Positions 1-6,376 of a stretch of DNA of 8,893 nt are shown one piece after another. The position numbers and the translations under genes are program-made. The notes under the pieces are model-generated. The model had not been told where the DNA came from. It worked only from the letters and a program-made list of their open reading frames with translations, and made no database searches. This stretch comes from an uncultured Pseudomonadota bacterium (lineage in GTDB: Bacteria; Pseudomonadota; Gammaproteobacteria; Steroidobacterales; Steroidobacteraceae), in NCBI GenBank assembly GCA_903910215.1, contig CAIVYV010000202.1:1-8893 (forward strand), given 5' to 3'. Numbering within the stretch: the first letter of the stretch is position 1; each line of letters begins with the position of its first letter.

Positions 1-89
1 CGATCCCATTTCGAACTCGGAAGTGAAAACGCTCTGCGCCGATGGTAGTTTCGCCTGTTGCGACGCTAGAGTAGGTCACCGTCAGGGTC
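1..89 (+). rRNA. rrf: 5S ribosomal RNA, 3' part (5' end outside window)
   Basis: The first ~89 bases match the 3' three quarters of a bacterial 5S rRNA. Recognisable conserved blocks are CGAACTCGGAAGTGAAA near positions 12-28, GCGCCGATGGTAGT near 36-49, and TAGAGTAGGTCACC near 67-80. The first ~30 nt of the gene are missing at the window edge, and the 3' end is placed by comparison with E. coli 5S, to within a few bases. It is followed at once by a strong hairpin terminator, as expected for the end of an rRNA operon (16S-23S-5S) whose other genes would lie upstream of this window. The apparent short ORF across this region is not a gene. Confidence 0.95.
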
Positions 90-103
90 CTTATCAAAGA
101 AAG

Positions 104-132
104 CCCCGAGCTCGAAAGAGCCCGGGGTTTTT
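104..132 (+). terminator. Intrinsic terminator of the rRNA operon, probably bidirectional
   Basis: A 10-bp stem (CCCCGAGCTC at 104-113, GAGCCCGGGG at 118-127, with one A:C mismatch) closes a GAAA tetraloop and is followed by TTTTTCTTTT. On the minus strand the same hairpin is followed by CTTTCTTTGAT, a weaker U-rich run, so it can also end transcription from the convergent gamma-glutamyltransferase-like gene, whose stop codon lies only 6 bases beyond the plus-strand T-run. It thus separates a very highly transcribed rRNA operon from an oppositely oriented protein gene. Confidence 0.92.
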
Positions 133-137
133 CTTTT

Positions 138-2078
138 CTACCAGGCGATGCCGTGGTCTTCGCCGTGATTGCTCACACCACCCCAAAAGGTGCCGTGCTG
201 ACGATCCACTTCGATCGCGGTGATCGGTCCTGAAGTGCGCGGACTAAACTCGAGCTTGTAGCCGCGCGAGATTAAATCGCGACGTACCCAACGTGGCACT
301 TCGTCATCGAGCAGCATGCGACCGGGTGAGCTCGCGTGATCACCGAAAGAGTCGCGCAGCTGAAAGCTATTCATGTTCGCAGCCTCTGCTGCCATCTGCG
401 GCGTCATGCCGAAGTCCACCACGTTCAAGAAGAACTGCAGCAGGTTCTGATCCTGACTGTCGCCGCCTTGCACGGCGAAGGCGAGCCACGGTTTGCCATC
501 ACGCACGGCGAGACTCGGCGTGAGCGTGGCGCGCGGACGTTTGCCAGGCTCCAAGACGTTGAACGGATTGTCCTTCGCATCGAGTACGAACGACTGCAAA
601 CGCTGCGAGAGGCCAATGCCCGTCTTGCCAGCGATGACAGCCGGGTTCCAACCGCCACTCGGGGTGACCGCGACCAACCATCCTTCGGCGTCTGCGCTGA
701 CCATCGACGTGGTGCCGCGCCAGAACGGCGCACCCGGATCGCTCGCGAGCGGGCGATCGACATCGAGCGTGGCAGCGGAGGGTGGAGCGACGCCACCGGG
801 ACTAAACGGACGGTTCGGCTCACGCGGCTTGTCGCGCTTCGCGCCATTTGATGCCTCTGCCGCTTTCGCGCGATCGGCTAACAGCGATGCATACGGGTTC
901 ACCTCGCCTTGGAAGGGATACGGGTCACCAGGGCCCATACGCGGATCGTTTCGTTCGCCGATGAGGGCAGCACGCTGTTTCGCATACTCCTTCGAAAGCA
1001 GCCCCCGAATCGGCTCAGCTGGCGGGAATGCGGGATCGCCGTAGTAGAAATCGCGATCGGCGAACGACAGATTCATCGCTTGATAGATCGTGTGCAGATA
1101 GCGCGCCGAGTTGTACCCCATCGACGGCAGATCGAAATTCTCGAGGATATTGAGTGCCTGCAGCATCACCGGCCCCTGCACCCAGGTGTCGAGTTTGTAG
1201 ACGTCGACGCCGCGATAGTTCGTGTGGCGCGCCTCTTCAATTTTGACGCGCCAGTTCGCGAGATCCTCGCGCGTGATCAAACCGCCTTCGGCTTTTACGG
1301 CCGCAGCGAACTCACTCGCGATATCGCCTCGATAAAATCGATCGTAGGCGGCCATGATGGCTTGCTTGCGTGTGGCGCCGCGTGCGAGCGCGCGTCGCTC
1401 CGCGTCAACGAGTTTGCGCAGCGTGGCGGCAAGCTCGGCTTGCACGAAAATCTCGCCGGCTCGCGGCGCCTCGCGACCTTCGCCTTTCTCGTTGCGATGC
1501 GGTAGCAAAATGCGTGCGGAGTTCGGCCATTCCTTGAGTTTGGCTTTCTCACGCTCGAAGCCATCGGCGAGCTGAGCCTCGATCGCGAACCCATCGGCCA
1601 TCTCGATGGCTGGCGCCAACACTTCGGCGAGTGACAGTCGGCCGTATTCAGCCAGCATCACCATGATGCCGCCCGGTGTACCCGGTGTGACGGCCGCGAG
1701 CGGCCCGTGCTCGGGCGGGTAGTCCATGCCCCGGCTGCGGAAAAACTCCGGAGTGGCCCCGGTCGGCGCAACGCCCAAGGCATTGATCGCGATGACCTTC
1801 TTCAGCCCCGGGTGCCAAATCAGAGCCTGGGTCTCGCCACCCCAGTGCAGGGTGTCCCATTGCGTCGCCGTCGCCGCAATCATGGCGCAGGCTGCATCCA
1901 CTGCGTTGCCGCCGCGCTCGAACATCTTGGCGCCAGCCGTCGCGCCCAAGGGTTTGCCTGTGATGGCCATCCAATGCTTGCCGTGCAAAGGCGGCTTCTC
2001 CGTTTTCTCCTGCGCGACGCCCACAGCGGCGCTCAAGGTGGCAACGATCATCAGCAAGACGAGGAGGTATCGTGTCAT
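138..2078 (-). CDS. Exported gamma-glutamyltransferase-like Ntn hydrolase with atypical substrate site
   Basis: 646 aa from the ATG at 2078; a TTG seven codons upstream is in frame but has no better support. The N-terminus MTRYLLVLLMIVATLSAAVG is a Sec signal peptide, so the enzyme is probably periplasmic. The GGT fold is clear: GGNAVDAA at residues 56-63, VTPGTPGG at 131-138, then the autoprocessing site GTT at 455-457, the expected new N-terminal Thr of the small subunit. GKRP at 512-515 and a conserved LNVVDFGM block at 551-558 follow. Family enzymes self-cleave into two subunits and transfer or hydrolyse gamma-glutamyl groups, e.g. of glutathione. Oddities: E. coli Arg114 (DFREMAP) aligns with Leu101 here (NALGVAP), the MDDF motif with the substrate-binding Asp is replaced by RLQSF, and a Pro/Ala-rich linker before the Thr makes the protein about 65 aa longer than E. 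coli Ggt. The fold call is firm; glutathione as substrate is doubtful. It converges on the rRNA operon. Confidence 0.9.
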   Translation of the reverse strand: MTRYLLVLLMIVATLSAAVGVAQEKTEKPPLHGKHWMAITGKPLGATAGAKMFERGGNAVDAACAMIAATATQWDTLHWGGETQALIWHPGLKKVIAINALGVAPTGATPEFFRSRGMDYPPEHGPLAAVTPGTPGGIMVMLAEYGRLSLAEVLAPAIEMADGFAIEAQLADGFEREKAKLKEWPNSARILLPHRNEKGEGREAPRAGEIFVQAELAATLRKLVDAERRALARGATRKQAIMAAYDRFYRGDIASEFAAAVKAEGGLITREDLANWRVKIEEARHTNYRGVDVYKLDTWVQGPVMLQALNILENFDLPSMGYNSARYLHTIYQAMNLSFADRDFYYGDPAFPPAEPIRGLLSKEYAKQRAALIGERNDPRMGPGDPYPFQGEVNPYASLLADRAKAAEASNGAKRDKPREPNRPFSPGGVAPPSAATLDVDRPLASDPGAPFWRGTTSMVSADAEGWLVAVTPSGGWNPAVIAGKTGIGLSQRLQSFVLDAKDNPFNVLEPGKRPRATLTPSLAVRDGKPWLAFAVQGGDSQDQNLLQFFLNVVDFGMTPQMAAEAANMNSFQLRDSFGDHASSPGRMLLDDEVPRWVRRDLISRGYKLEFSPRTSGPITAIEVDRQHGTFWGGVSNHGEDHGIAW

Positions 2079-2098
2079 TGGCGTAGAATCCCCAAGCA
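2079..2098. promoter_or_regulatory. 20-bp divergent start region with a -10-like TAGAAT
   Basis: Only 20 bp separate the start codons of the divergent GGT-like and monooxygenase genes. On the plus strand TAGAAT (2084-2089) resembles a sigma-70 -10 box. A start site 7-10 bases downstream would fall at or just before the ATG at 2099, giving a leaderless or nearly leaderless message. There is no convincing -35 at 2061-2066 (GAGGAG) and no Shine-Dalgarno before 2099. Promoter elements for both genes must therefore lie largely inside the opposite coding sequence. Speculative. Confidence 0.3.
2089..2093 (-). promoter_or_regulatory. Ribosome-binding site of the GGT-like gene
   Basis: On the minus strand GGGGA lies 10 bases before the ATG at 2078. 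It favours this start over the in-frame TTG at 2099, because it would lie inside the coding region if TTG were used. The chosen start also places the signal peptide right at the N-terminus (MTR followed by a hydrophobic run). Confidence 0.5.
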
Positions 2099-3289
2099 AT
2101 GTCGATTACCGAACCCGTGATCATCGCGGGCGCGGGGCCCGTAGGTTGTACCGCGGCGCTGCGCCTGGCTCAAGCGGGCATCCCTGTGATGCTGCTCGAG
2201 AGCCTTTCGGCGTTGCCCGAGACCCTGCGGGCTTCGACCTTCCACCCGCCTTCGATCGACATGATCGATGAACTCGGTCTCGCCGATCGGCTGATCGCCC
2301 AGGGCCTCGTCTGTCGGCACTATCAATATCGCGACCGTCGCACCGGCGAGATCGCCGAGTTCGATCTCGAGCTGCTGCGTGGTCTCACCCAGCACCCCTA
2401 TCGACTGCAATGCGAGCAGTGGAAATACACGCGTCTCGTCTGGCAAGAGTTGCAAGAAAAGCATGCGACCCATGCGAGCTGTCACTTCGATCACTCGGTC
2501 AAGGGCGTCCATCAGACTGCCGATGGCGTCGAAGTATTGGTGTGGGATCGCGGCGAAGAGAAAATCCTGCGTGGCTCGTGGCTGATTGCCTGCGATGGCG
2601 CGGACAGTGCGATCCGCAAGGCCCTGGCGATCGAGTTCGAGGGTTTTACTTACCCCGAGAAATTCCTCGTCGCGTCGACGCCTTTCCCGCTCGAGACCAA
2701 GTTCGAGCGACTCTCACCCGTCAATTACATCTCCGACCCAGACGAGTGGTTGGTATTGCTACGCACGCCGACGCTGTGGCGAGTGCTCATCCCGACTGAT
2801 CCTGCTATCGACGACGATGCGCGCTGGCTCTCGGACGAGTGGATACAGGAGCGCCTGCATCATATGGCGCCGCACGAGAGTGATTACGAGATCGTGCATC
2901 GCACGATCTATCGTGTGCATCAACGCGTTGCCAAGACCTGGCGGCGCGGGCGCGTGTTACTCGCGGGCGATGCTGCTCATATCAACAACCCTTTGGGCGG
3001 CATGGGTATGAACGGCGGTATTCACGATGCGTGGAACCTGGCCGAGAAGTTGATCCAAATTCATGCGGGCGAGGGCGATGATCGCTTGCTCGATCGCTAC
3101 GATCGCCAACGTCGCGGAGTCTGCGTGCGTTTCGTGCAGGAACAGACCATCAAGAACAGGCAGGCGATCAAGTCGAAGGATCGTCAAGCCGAGTTGATGC
3201 GCATCGCCGCCGATCCCGAGCGAGCGACGGATTTTTTGCTCAAGAGCTCGATGATCGCGAGTTTGCGCGATGCTGAATTGATCGACTGA
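2099..3289 (+). CDS. FAD-dependent aromatic-ring-type monooxygenase (class A, FAD_binding_3)
   Basis: 396 aa, the usual length of the minimal class A flavoprotein hydroxylases (p-hydroxybenzoate hydroxylase/UbiH type). It is shorter than MhpA or phenol hydroxylase because it lacks their C-terminal thioredoxin-like domain. All three signatures are present: the FAD Rossmann motif GAGPVG at 11-16 with the ribose-binding Glu at 34, the DG motif CDGADS at 165-170, and the GD motif LLAGDAAH at 287-294 followed by PLGGMGMNGGIHDAWNLAEK. These enzymes use NAD(P)H and O2 to hydroxylate phenolic or quinone-precursor substrates; the middle sheet domain (about 175-280) sets specificity and does not identify the substrate here. 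No signal peptide, so cytoplasmic. The start has no clear Shine-Dalgarno. The next gene begins 32 bp downstream with a strong RBS, so the two are probably co-transcribed. Confidence 0.9.
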   Translation: MSITEPVIIAGAGPVGCTAALRLAQAGIPVMLLESLSALPETLRASTFHPPSIDMIDELGLADRLIAQGLVCRHYQYRDRRTGEIAEFDLELLRGLTQHPYRLQCEQWKYTRLVWQELQEKHATHASCHFDHSVKGVHQTADGVEVLVWDRGEEKILRGSWLIACDGADSAIRKALAIEFEGFTYPEKFLVASTPFPLETKFERLSPVNYISDPDEWLVLLRTPTLWRVLIPTDPAIDDDARWLSDEWIQERLHHMAPHESDYEIVHRTIYRVHQRVAKTWRRGRVLLAGDAAHINNPLGGMGMNGGIHDAWNLAEKLIQIHAGEGDDRLLDRYDRQRRGVCVRFVQEQTIKNRQAIKSKDRQAELMRIAADPERATDFLLKSSMIASLRDAELID

Positions 3290-3308
3290 AGACTCATTAG
3301 AACAAGAC

Positions 3309-3315
3309 GAAGGAG
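3309..3315 (+). promoter_or_regulatory. Strong Shine-Dalgarno of the glutamate-synthase-like gene
   Basis: GAAGGAG lies 6 bases before the ATG at 3322 and fixes that start. It contrasts with the preceding gene, which has no recognisable site, and suggests efficient independent translation of the second gene of the unit. Confidence 0.75.
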
Positions 3316-3321
3316 TGGGGG

Positions 3322-4914
3322 ATGACGAACGTGCGATTTTGGCCATGGCTCGCCATGGCGCCGTTGGCATTGGTGAGCCTGTTGTGGTCGCCTTGGTTGG
3401 CAGCGGCGTTTGCGCTGTTGTTCTTGTGGGGCTTGCGCGACTTCTCCCAACGACGTCACGCCGTCTTGCGAAACTACCCGTTGCTTGGGCACTTGCGATT
3501 TCTGCTCGAATACATGCGTCCCGAGATGCGCCAGTATTTTCTCGAGGACGATGAAGACAAGCATCCCTTCTCGCGCAATCAGCGCGCGCTCGTCTATCAG
3601 CGAGCCAAGCGACAGAACGACAAGCGCGGCTTCGGCACACTGAAGGATCTCTACAGCGGTGAATCGAGCTGGCTCTGTCATTCGGCAGTGCCTCGTCACG
3701 CCGACCCCAGCACCTTCCGTATCGAGATGGGCGGCCCTGATTGTCGTCAGCCGTACTCGTTGTCGGTGTTCAACATCTCGGCAATGAGTTTTGGCTCGCT
3801 CTCGAAAAACGCGATTCTGGCGCTCAATGGGGGCGCCAAGCGCGGTGGCTTCGCGCACGATACGGGCGAGGGGTCGATCTCGCCGCATCATCGCGCGCCC
3901 GGCGGTGATCTCATTTGGGAGATCGGTTCGGGTTACTTTGGTTGTCGTGACGCCGAGGGGCGATTCTCGCCCGAGCGGTTTAAAGAGCAGGCTGCCTCGG
4001 CTCAGGTCAAGATGATCGAGATCAAACTCTCGCAGGGCGCTAAGCCAGGTCATGGTGGTGTCTTGCCGGCGGCGAAGGTCAGCGAAGAGATCGCCGCCAC
4101 GCGTGGTGTGCCGATGGGGCAGGATTGCATCTCACCCGCCAGCCATTCCGAATTCAGCACGCCCAAAGAGTTGCTGCAGTTCATCGCGCGATTGCGCGAA
4201 CTATCGGGCGGTAAACCGGTTGGCTTCAAACTCTGCATCGGTCACCCGACGGAATTCTTTGGCATCGCCAAGGCCATGCTCGAGACGGGTATCACGCCGG
4301 ATTTCATCGTCGTCGACGGTGCCGAGGGTGGCACGGGTGCCGCGCCTGCGGAGTTTGCCGATCACGTCGGTATGCCGCTGCGCGATGGTTTGCGTCTCGT
4401 ACACAACACGCTCTTTGCGATCGGCTTGCGTCAACGCATCAAGGTCGGCGCCTCTGGCAAAATCGTCTCGTCGTTCGATCTGCTGCGAGTGCTCGCACTC
4501 GGCGCCGATTGGGGCAACTCGGCACGCGGCTTCATGTTCGCTCTTGGTTGTCTGCAATCGTTGTCCTGTCATACCGACGAATGCCCGACCGGTGTGGCGA
4601 CGCAGGATCCCGTTCGTCAGCGTGCACTCGTGGTGCCGGATAAAGCCACTCGCGTTGCCAACTTCCACAATCAAACTGTAGCGGCCTTGGCTGAGTTAGT
4701 CGGCGCTGCAGGGCTCACACATCCTTCACAAGTGCGACCGGGTCATCTGATGACGCGCGATGGCGATGGTCGCGCGGTGTCGTTTGCTCGCTCGATCGAC
4801 ACCTTGCCAGCTGGGTGTTTGGCGACGGTCGACGCACGAGCCGATGCGCTGCCGGAGCCGTTTCGTAGTTGTTGGGGAGAAGCGCGAGCGGATCGGTTCG
4901 CCGCCGCGAGCTGA
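3322..4914 (+). CDS. Membrane-anchored FMN/3Fe-4S glutamate-synthase-domain protein (GltB central domain only)
   Basis: 530 aa. Residues about 6-38 form two closely spaced hydrophobic segments (a hairpin split by SPW at 23-25) with Arg before and Arg-rich sequence after, which predicts a cytoplasmic catalytic domain tied to the inner membrane. The rest matches the FMN-binding synthase domain of glutamate synthase: MSFGSLSK at 155-162, TGEGSISPHH at 181-190, KLSQGAKPGHGGVLPAAKV at 235-253, ISPASHSEFS at 270-279 and the FMN phosphate region DGAEGGTGAA at 332-341. The three 3Fe-4S ligands are kept with GltB spacing: Cys410-x5-Cys416-x4-Cys421 (CHTDECPTGVATQ). There is no N-terminal glutaminase domain and no C-terminal GXGXG helix domain, so ammonia channelling from glutamine is not possible within this chain. 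It resembles stand-alone proteins such as B. subtilis YerD, annotated only as FMN-binding glutamate synthase family. True activity unknown. It is the second gene of a unit with the monooxygenase. Confidence 0.9.
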   Translation: MTNVRFWPWLAMAPLALVSLLWSPWLAAAFALLFLWGLRDFSQRRHAVLRNYPLLGHLRFLLEYMRPEMRQYFLEDDEDKHPFSRNQRALVYQRAKRQNDKRGFGTLKDLYSGESSWLCHSAVPRHADPSTFRIEMGGPDCRQPYSLSVFNISAMSFGSLSKNAILALNGGAKRGGFAHDTGEGSISPHHRAPGGDLIWEIGSGYFGCRDAEGRFSPERFKEQAASAQVKMIEIKLSQGAKPGHGGVLPAAKVSEEIAATRGVPMGQDCISPASHSEFSTPKELLQFIARLRELSGGKPVGFKLCIGHPTEFFGIAKAMLETGITPDFIVVDGAEGGTGAAPAEFADHVGMPLRDGLRLVHNTLFAIGLRQRIKVGASGKIVSSFDLLRVLALGADWGNSARGFMFALGCLQSLSCHTDECPTGVATQDPVRQRALVVPDKATRVANFHNQTVAALAELVGAAGLTHPSQVRPGHLMTRDGDGRAVSFARSIDTLPAGCLATVDARADALPEPFRSCWGEARADRFAAAS

Positions 4915-4916
4915 TC

Positions 4917-5456
4917 TCAATGACCGTCGAATGAGAGCAGCGTGTGCGTGGCGATGCCACGCGCACGCAGTTTCTCGCTGCCACCGAGTTCGGGCAGATC
5001 GATCACGAAAGCCGCCGCGACGATTGTCGCATCCAGCGTCTCAAGCAGTTGCACTGCGGCGAGTGCCGTCCCGCCCGTGGCGATCAGATCATCGACGAGC
5101 AAGACGCGCTCGCCGTGCGCAATGGCATCACGATGAATCTCGATTTCGTCGGTACCGTATTCGAGTGCATAGGCCACACGCAGTGTTTCGTGGGGCAGCT
5201 TGCCTTTCTTGCGCACTGGCACGAAACCCGCGTGTAGTCGATCGGCGAGTGCGCCACCCAAGATGAAACCGCGCGCTTCAATGCCGACCACGCGATCGAT
5301 GCGCGCGTTTTGATAGGGCGCGGCTAGCTGATCGATCGTCTCCCGATACGCGATCGGGTCGGCGAGCAGAGTCGTGATGTCGCGAAACTGGATGCCCGGT
5401 TTCGGGTAGTCGGGAATGGTTCGAATATGGTCGATGAGCATGGCGCGAGTGTACAT
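4917..5456 (-). CDS. apt: Adenine phosphoribosyltransferase
   Basis: 179 aa, close to the 183 of E. coli Apt. It converts adenine and PRPP to AMP and pyrophosphate in cytoplasmic purine salvage. Diagnostic sequence: PDYPKPGIQFRDITTLL at 15-31, the VVGIEARGFILG block at 56-67, the flexible loop VRKKGKLP at 81-88 and the PRPP-binding loop VLLVDDLIATGGT at 118-130. The ATG at 5456 is used; a second in-frame ATG at 5441 (MLIDHIRTIP) would fit the family N-terminus equally well but has no Shine-Dalgarno. AGG about 11 bases before the first ATG is only weak support. The gene is tail-to-tail with the glutamate-synthase-like gene (2 bp between stops) and head-to-head with the acid phosphatase gene (14 bp between starts). 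No terminator is visible between the convergent stops. Confidence 0.97.
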   Translation of the reverse strand: MYTRAMLIDHIRTIPDYPKPGIQFRDITTLLADPIAYRETIDQLAAPYQNARIDRVVGIEARGFILGGALADRLHAGFVPVRKKGKLPHETLRVAYALEYGTDEIEIHRDAIAHGERVLLVDDLIATGGTALAAVQLLETLDATIVAAAFVIDLPELGGSEKLRARGIATHTLLSFDGH

Positions 5457-5470
5457 GTCATCATTGGCCT
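5457..5470. promoter_or_regulatory. 14-bp divergent gap between apt and the acid phosphatase gene
   Basis: The two start codons are separated by 14 bases, too few to hold a promoter for either gene. On the minus strand TACATT (5474-5479, inside the phosphatase signal-peptide codons) could be a -10 for apt with a leader of about 11 nt. No equally good element is seen for the phosphatase, which also has no Shine-Dalgarno. Promoters must overlap the coding regions, or one transcript starts further inside the other gene. Confidence 0.3.
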
Positions 5471-6376
5471 ATGAATGTAAAAGCCTGTTTTCGAAGCCTG
5501 ACGTTGCTCATCGTGGGTCTATCGTCGATCGCCGTCGGCGCAGCACCAGATGCAGCTACCCTACCGACGATCGCCCGCGAGCAGGTCTCGGCCACGCTCT
5601 GGATGCAACGCGCCGAGGAATATCGCATCGCGAGCGAATCGGTCTTTCGTTTGGCGACAGAGCGACTGCCCGCTCTCGTGAACGAGTCAGGCTCGGCGGT
5701 GATCGAGCAGGTCGGTGATGCCAAAACGTGGGTGAAGCTCAACACCGCGATCATCGTCGATCTTGACGAGACGATTCTCGACAACAGCTACTACCAAGCG
5801 CGACAGATCCGTGCCGGTGCTGAGTACGACGAAGCGAGTTGGCAGCTCTGGATGCAAGAAGCGGCAGCGACAGCCGTGCCTGGTGCAGTCGAGTTCTTGC
5901 AGGCAGCCTCGCGAGCGGGTCATCGAGTTTTCTACATCACGAATCGCGCCTGTGCGCCACTGCCCTCGATCGATGATCCGTGCCCGGCAAAGGCGGCGAC
6001 GCGGAAAAACCTGCAGCGCTTAGGGCTGCCAGATGCCGACTATCCTGATGCCTTGATGTTGCGCGGGTCGCATCCTGAATGGCGTACCTCCGACAAAACC
6101 TCGCGTCGCACCTGGGTTGCCTCGCGCTATCGCGTGATCGCCGTCTTTGGCGATGACTTGAACGATTTTGTGCCGCGCGCGGACTACGCCAAGCGTCGCA
6201 GCGAACTAGCCGATTTCTTTGGTCAGCGCTGGTTCCTGCTGCCGAATCCGATTTACGGCTCGTGGGAGCGCGCCTTGCTCGGTGGAATCTGTACGCCCGC
6301 CATGACGACGGCGCAGTGCGCGACGGCGACGACCGAGCGGCGCTACGGCTTGCTCGAGACCGAAGGGCAGCCCTGA
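5471..6376 (+). CDS. Exported HAD-superfamily class C acid phosphatase (e(P4)-like 5'-nucleotidase)
   Basis: 301 aa. The N-terminal hydrophobic run (about 8-24, ending AVGAA) is a signal peptide. Unlike Haemophilus e(P4) there is no lipobox cysteine, so a soluble periplasmic or secreted form is likelier than a lipoprotein. Both class C signatures are present: IIVDLDETILDNSYY at 94-108 (nucleophile Asp97, acid/base Asp99) and VIAVFGDDLNDF at 222-233 (Mg ligands Asp228/Asp229). Between them are motif II ITNR at 156-159 and a motif III Lys near 209, and near the end PNPIYGSWE at 258-266, typical of this family. The mature part has two cysteine pairs, C161/C171 and C274/C283, which fit disulfides in an oxidising compartment. 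Family members dephosphorylate nucleoside monophosphates such as NMN or AMP. Divergence from apt suggests nucleotide salvage. The last 34 bp overlap the convergent EEP-family gene. Confidence 0.92.
   Translation: MNVKACFRSLTLLIVGLSSIAVGAAPDAATLPTIAREQVSATLWMQRAEEYRIASESVFRLATERLPALVNESGSAVIEQVGDAKTWVKLNTAIIVDLDETILDNSYYQARQIRAGAEYDEASWQLWMQEAAATAVPGAVEFLQAASRAGHRVFYITNRACAPLPSIDDPCPAKAATRKNLQRLGLPDADYPDALMLRGSHPEWRTSDKTSRRTWVASRYRVIAVFGDDLNDFVPRADYAKRRSELADFFGQRWFLLPNPIYGSWERALLGGICTPAMTTAQCATATTERRYGLLETEGQP

Noticed and set aside
23..223. A 66-codon plus-strand open frame over the 5S rRNA and terminator
   Set aside because: It lies on a clear rRNA gene and its terminator; the predicted peptide is an Arg-rich composition artefact.
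336..1505. Several plus-strand open frames (171, 183 and 198 codons) opposite the GGT-like gene
   Set aside because: All lie inside a strongly supported minus-strand gene and show shadow-type composition without domains.
2097..2099. TTG as start of the GGT-like gene
   Set aside because: It would add seven residues before a normal signal peptide, put the GGGGA site inside the coding sequence, and overlap the divergent ATG; the ATG at 2078 is better.
2957..3640. A 227-codon minus-strand open frame across the junction of the two plus-strand genes
   Set aside because: Arg/Ala-rich shadow of the coding strand with no motif; it overlaps two well-supported genes.
3184..4053. A 289-codon minus-strand open frame opposite the monooxygenase end and the GltS-like gene
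   Set aside because: Long antisense frames are common in GC-rich genes. The real plus-strand genes have full family motifs here, while this product has no recognisable motif and no RBS was found.
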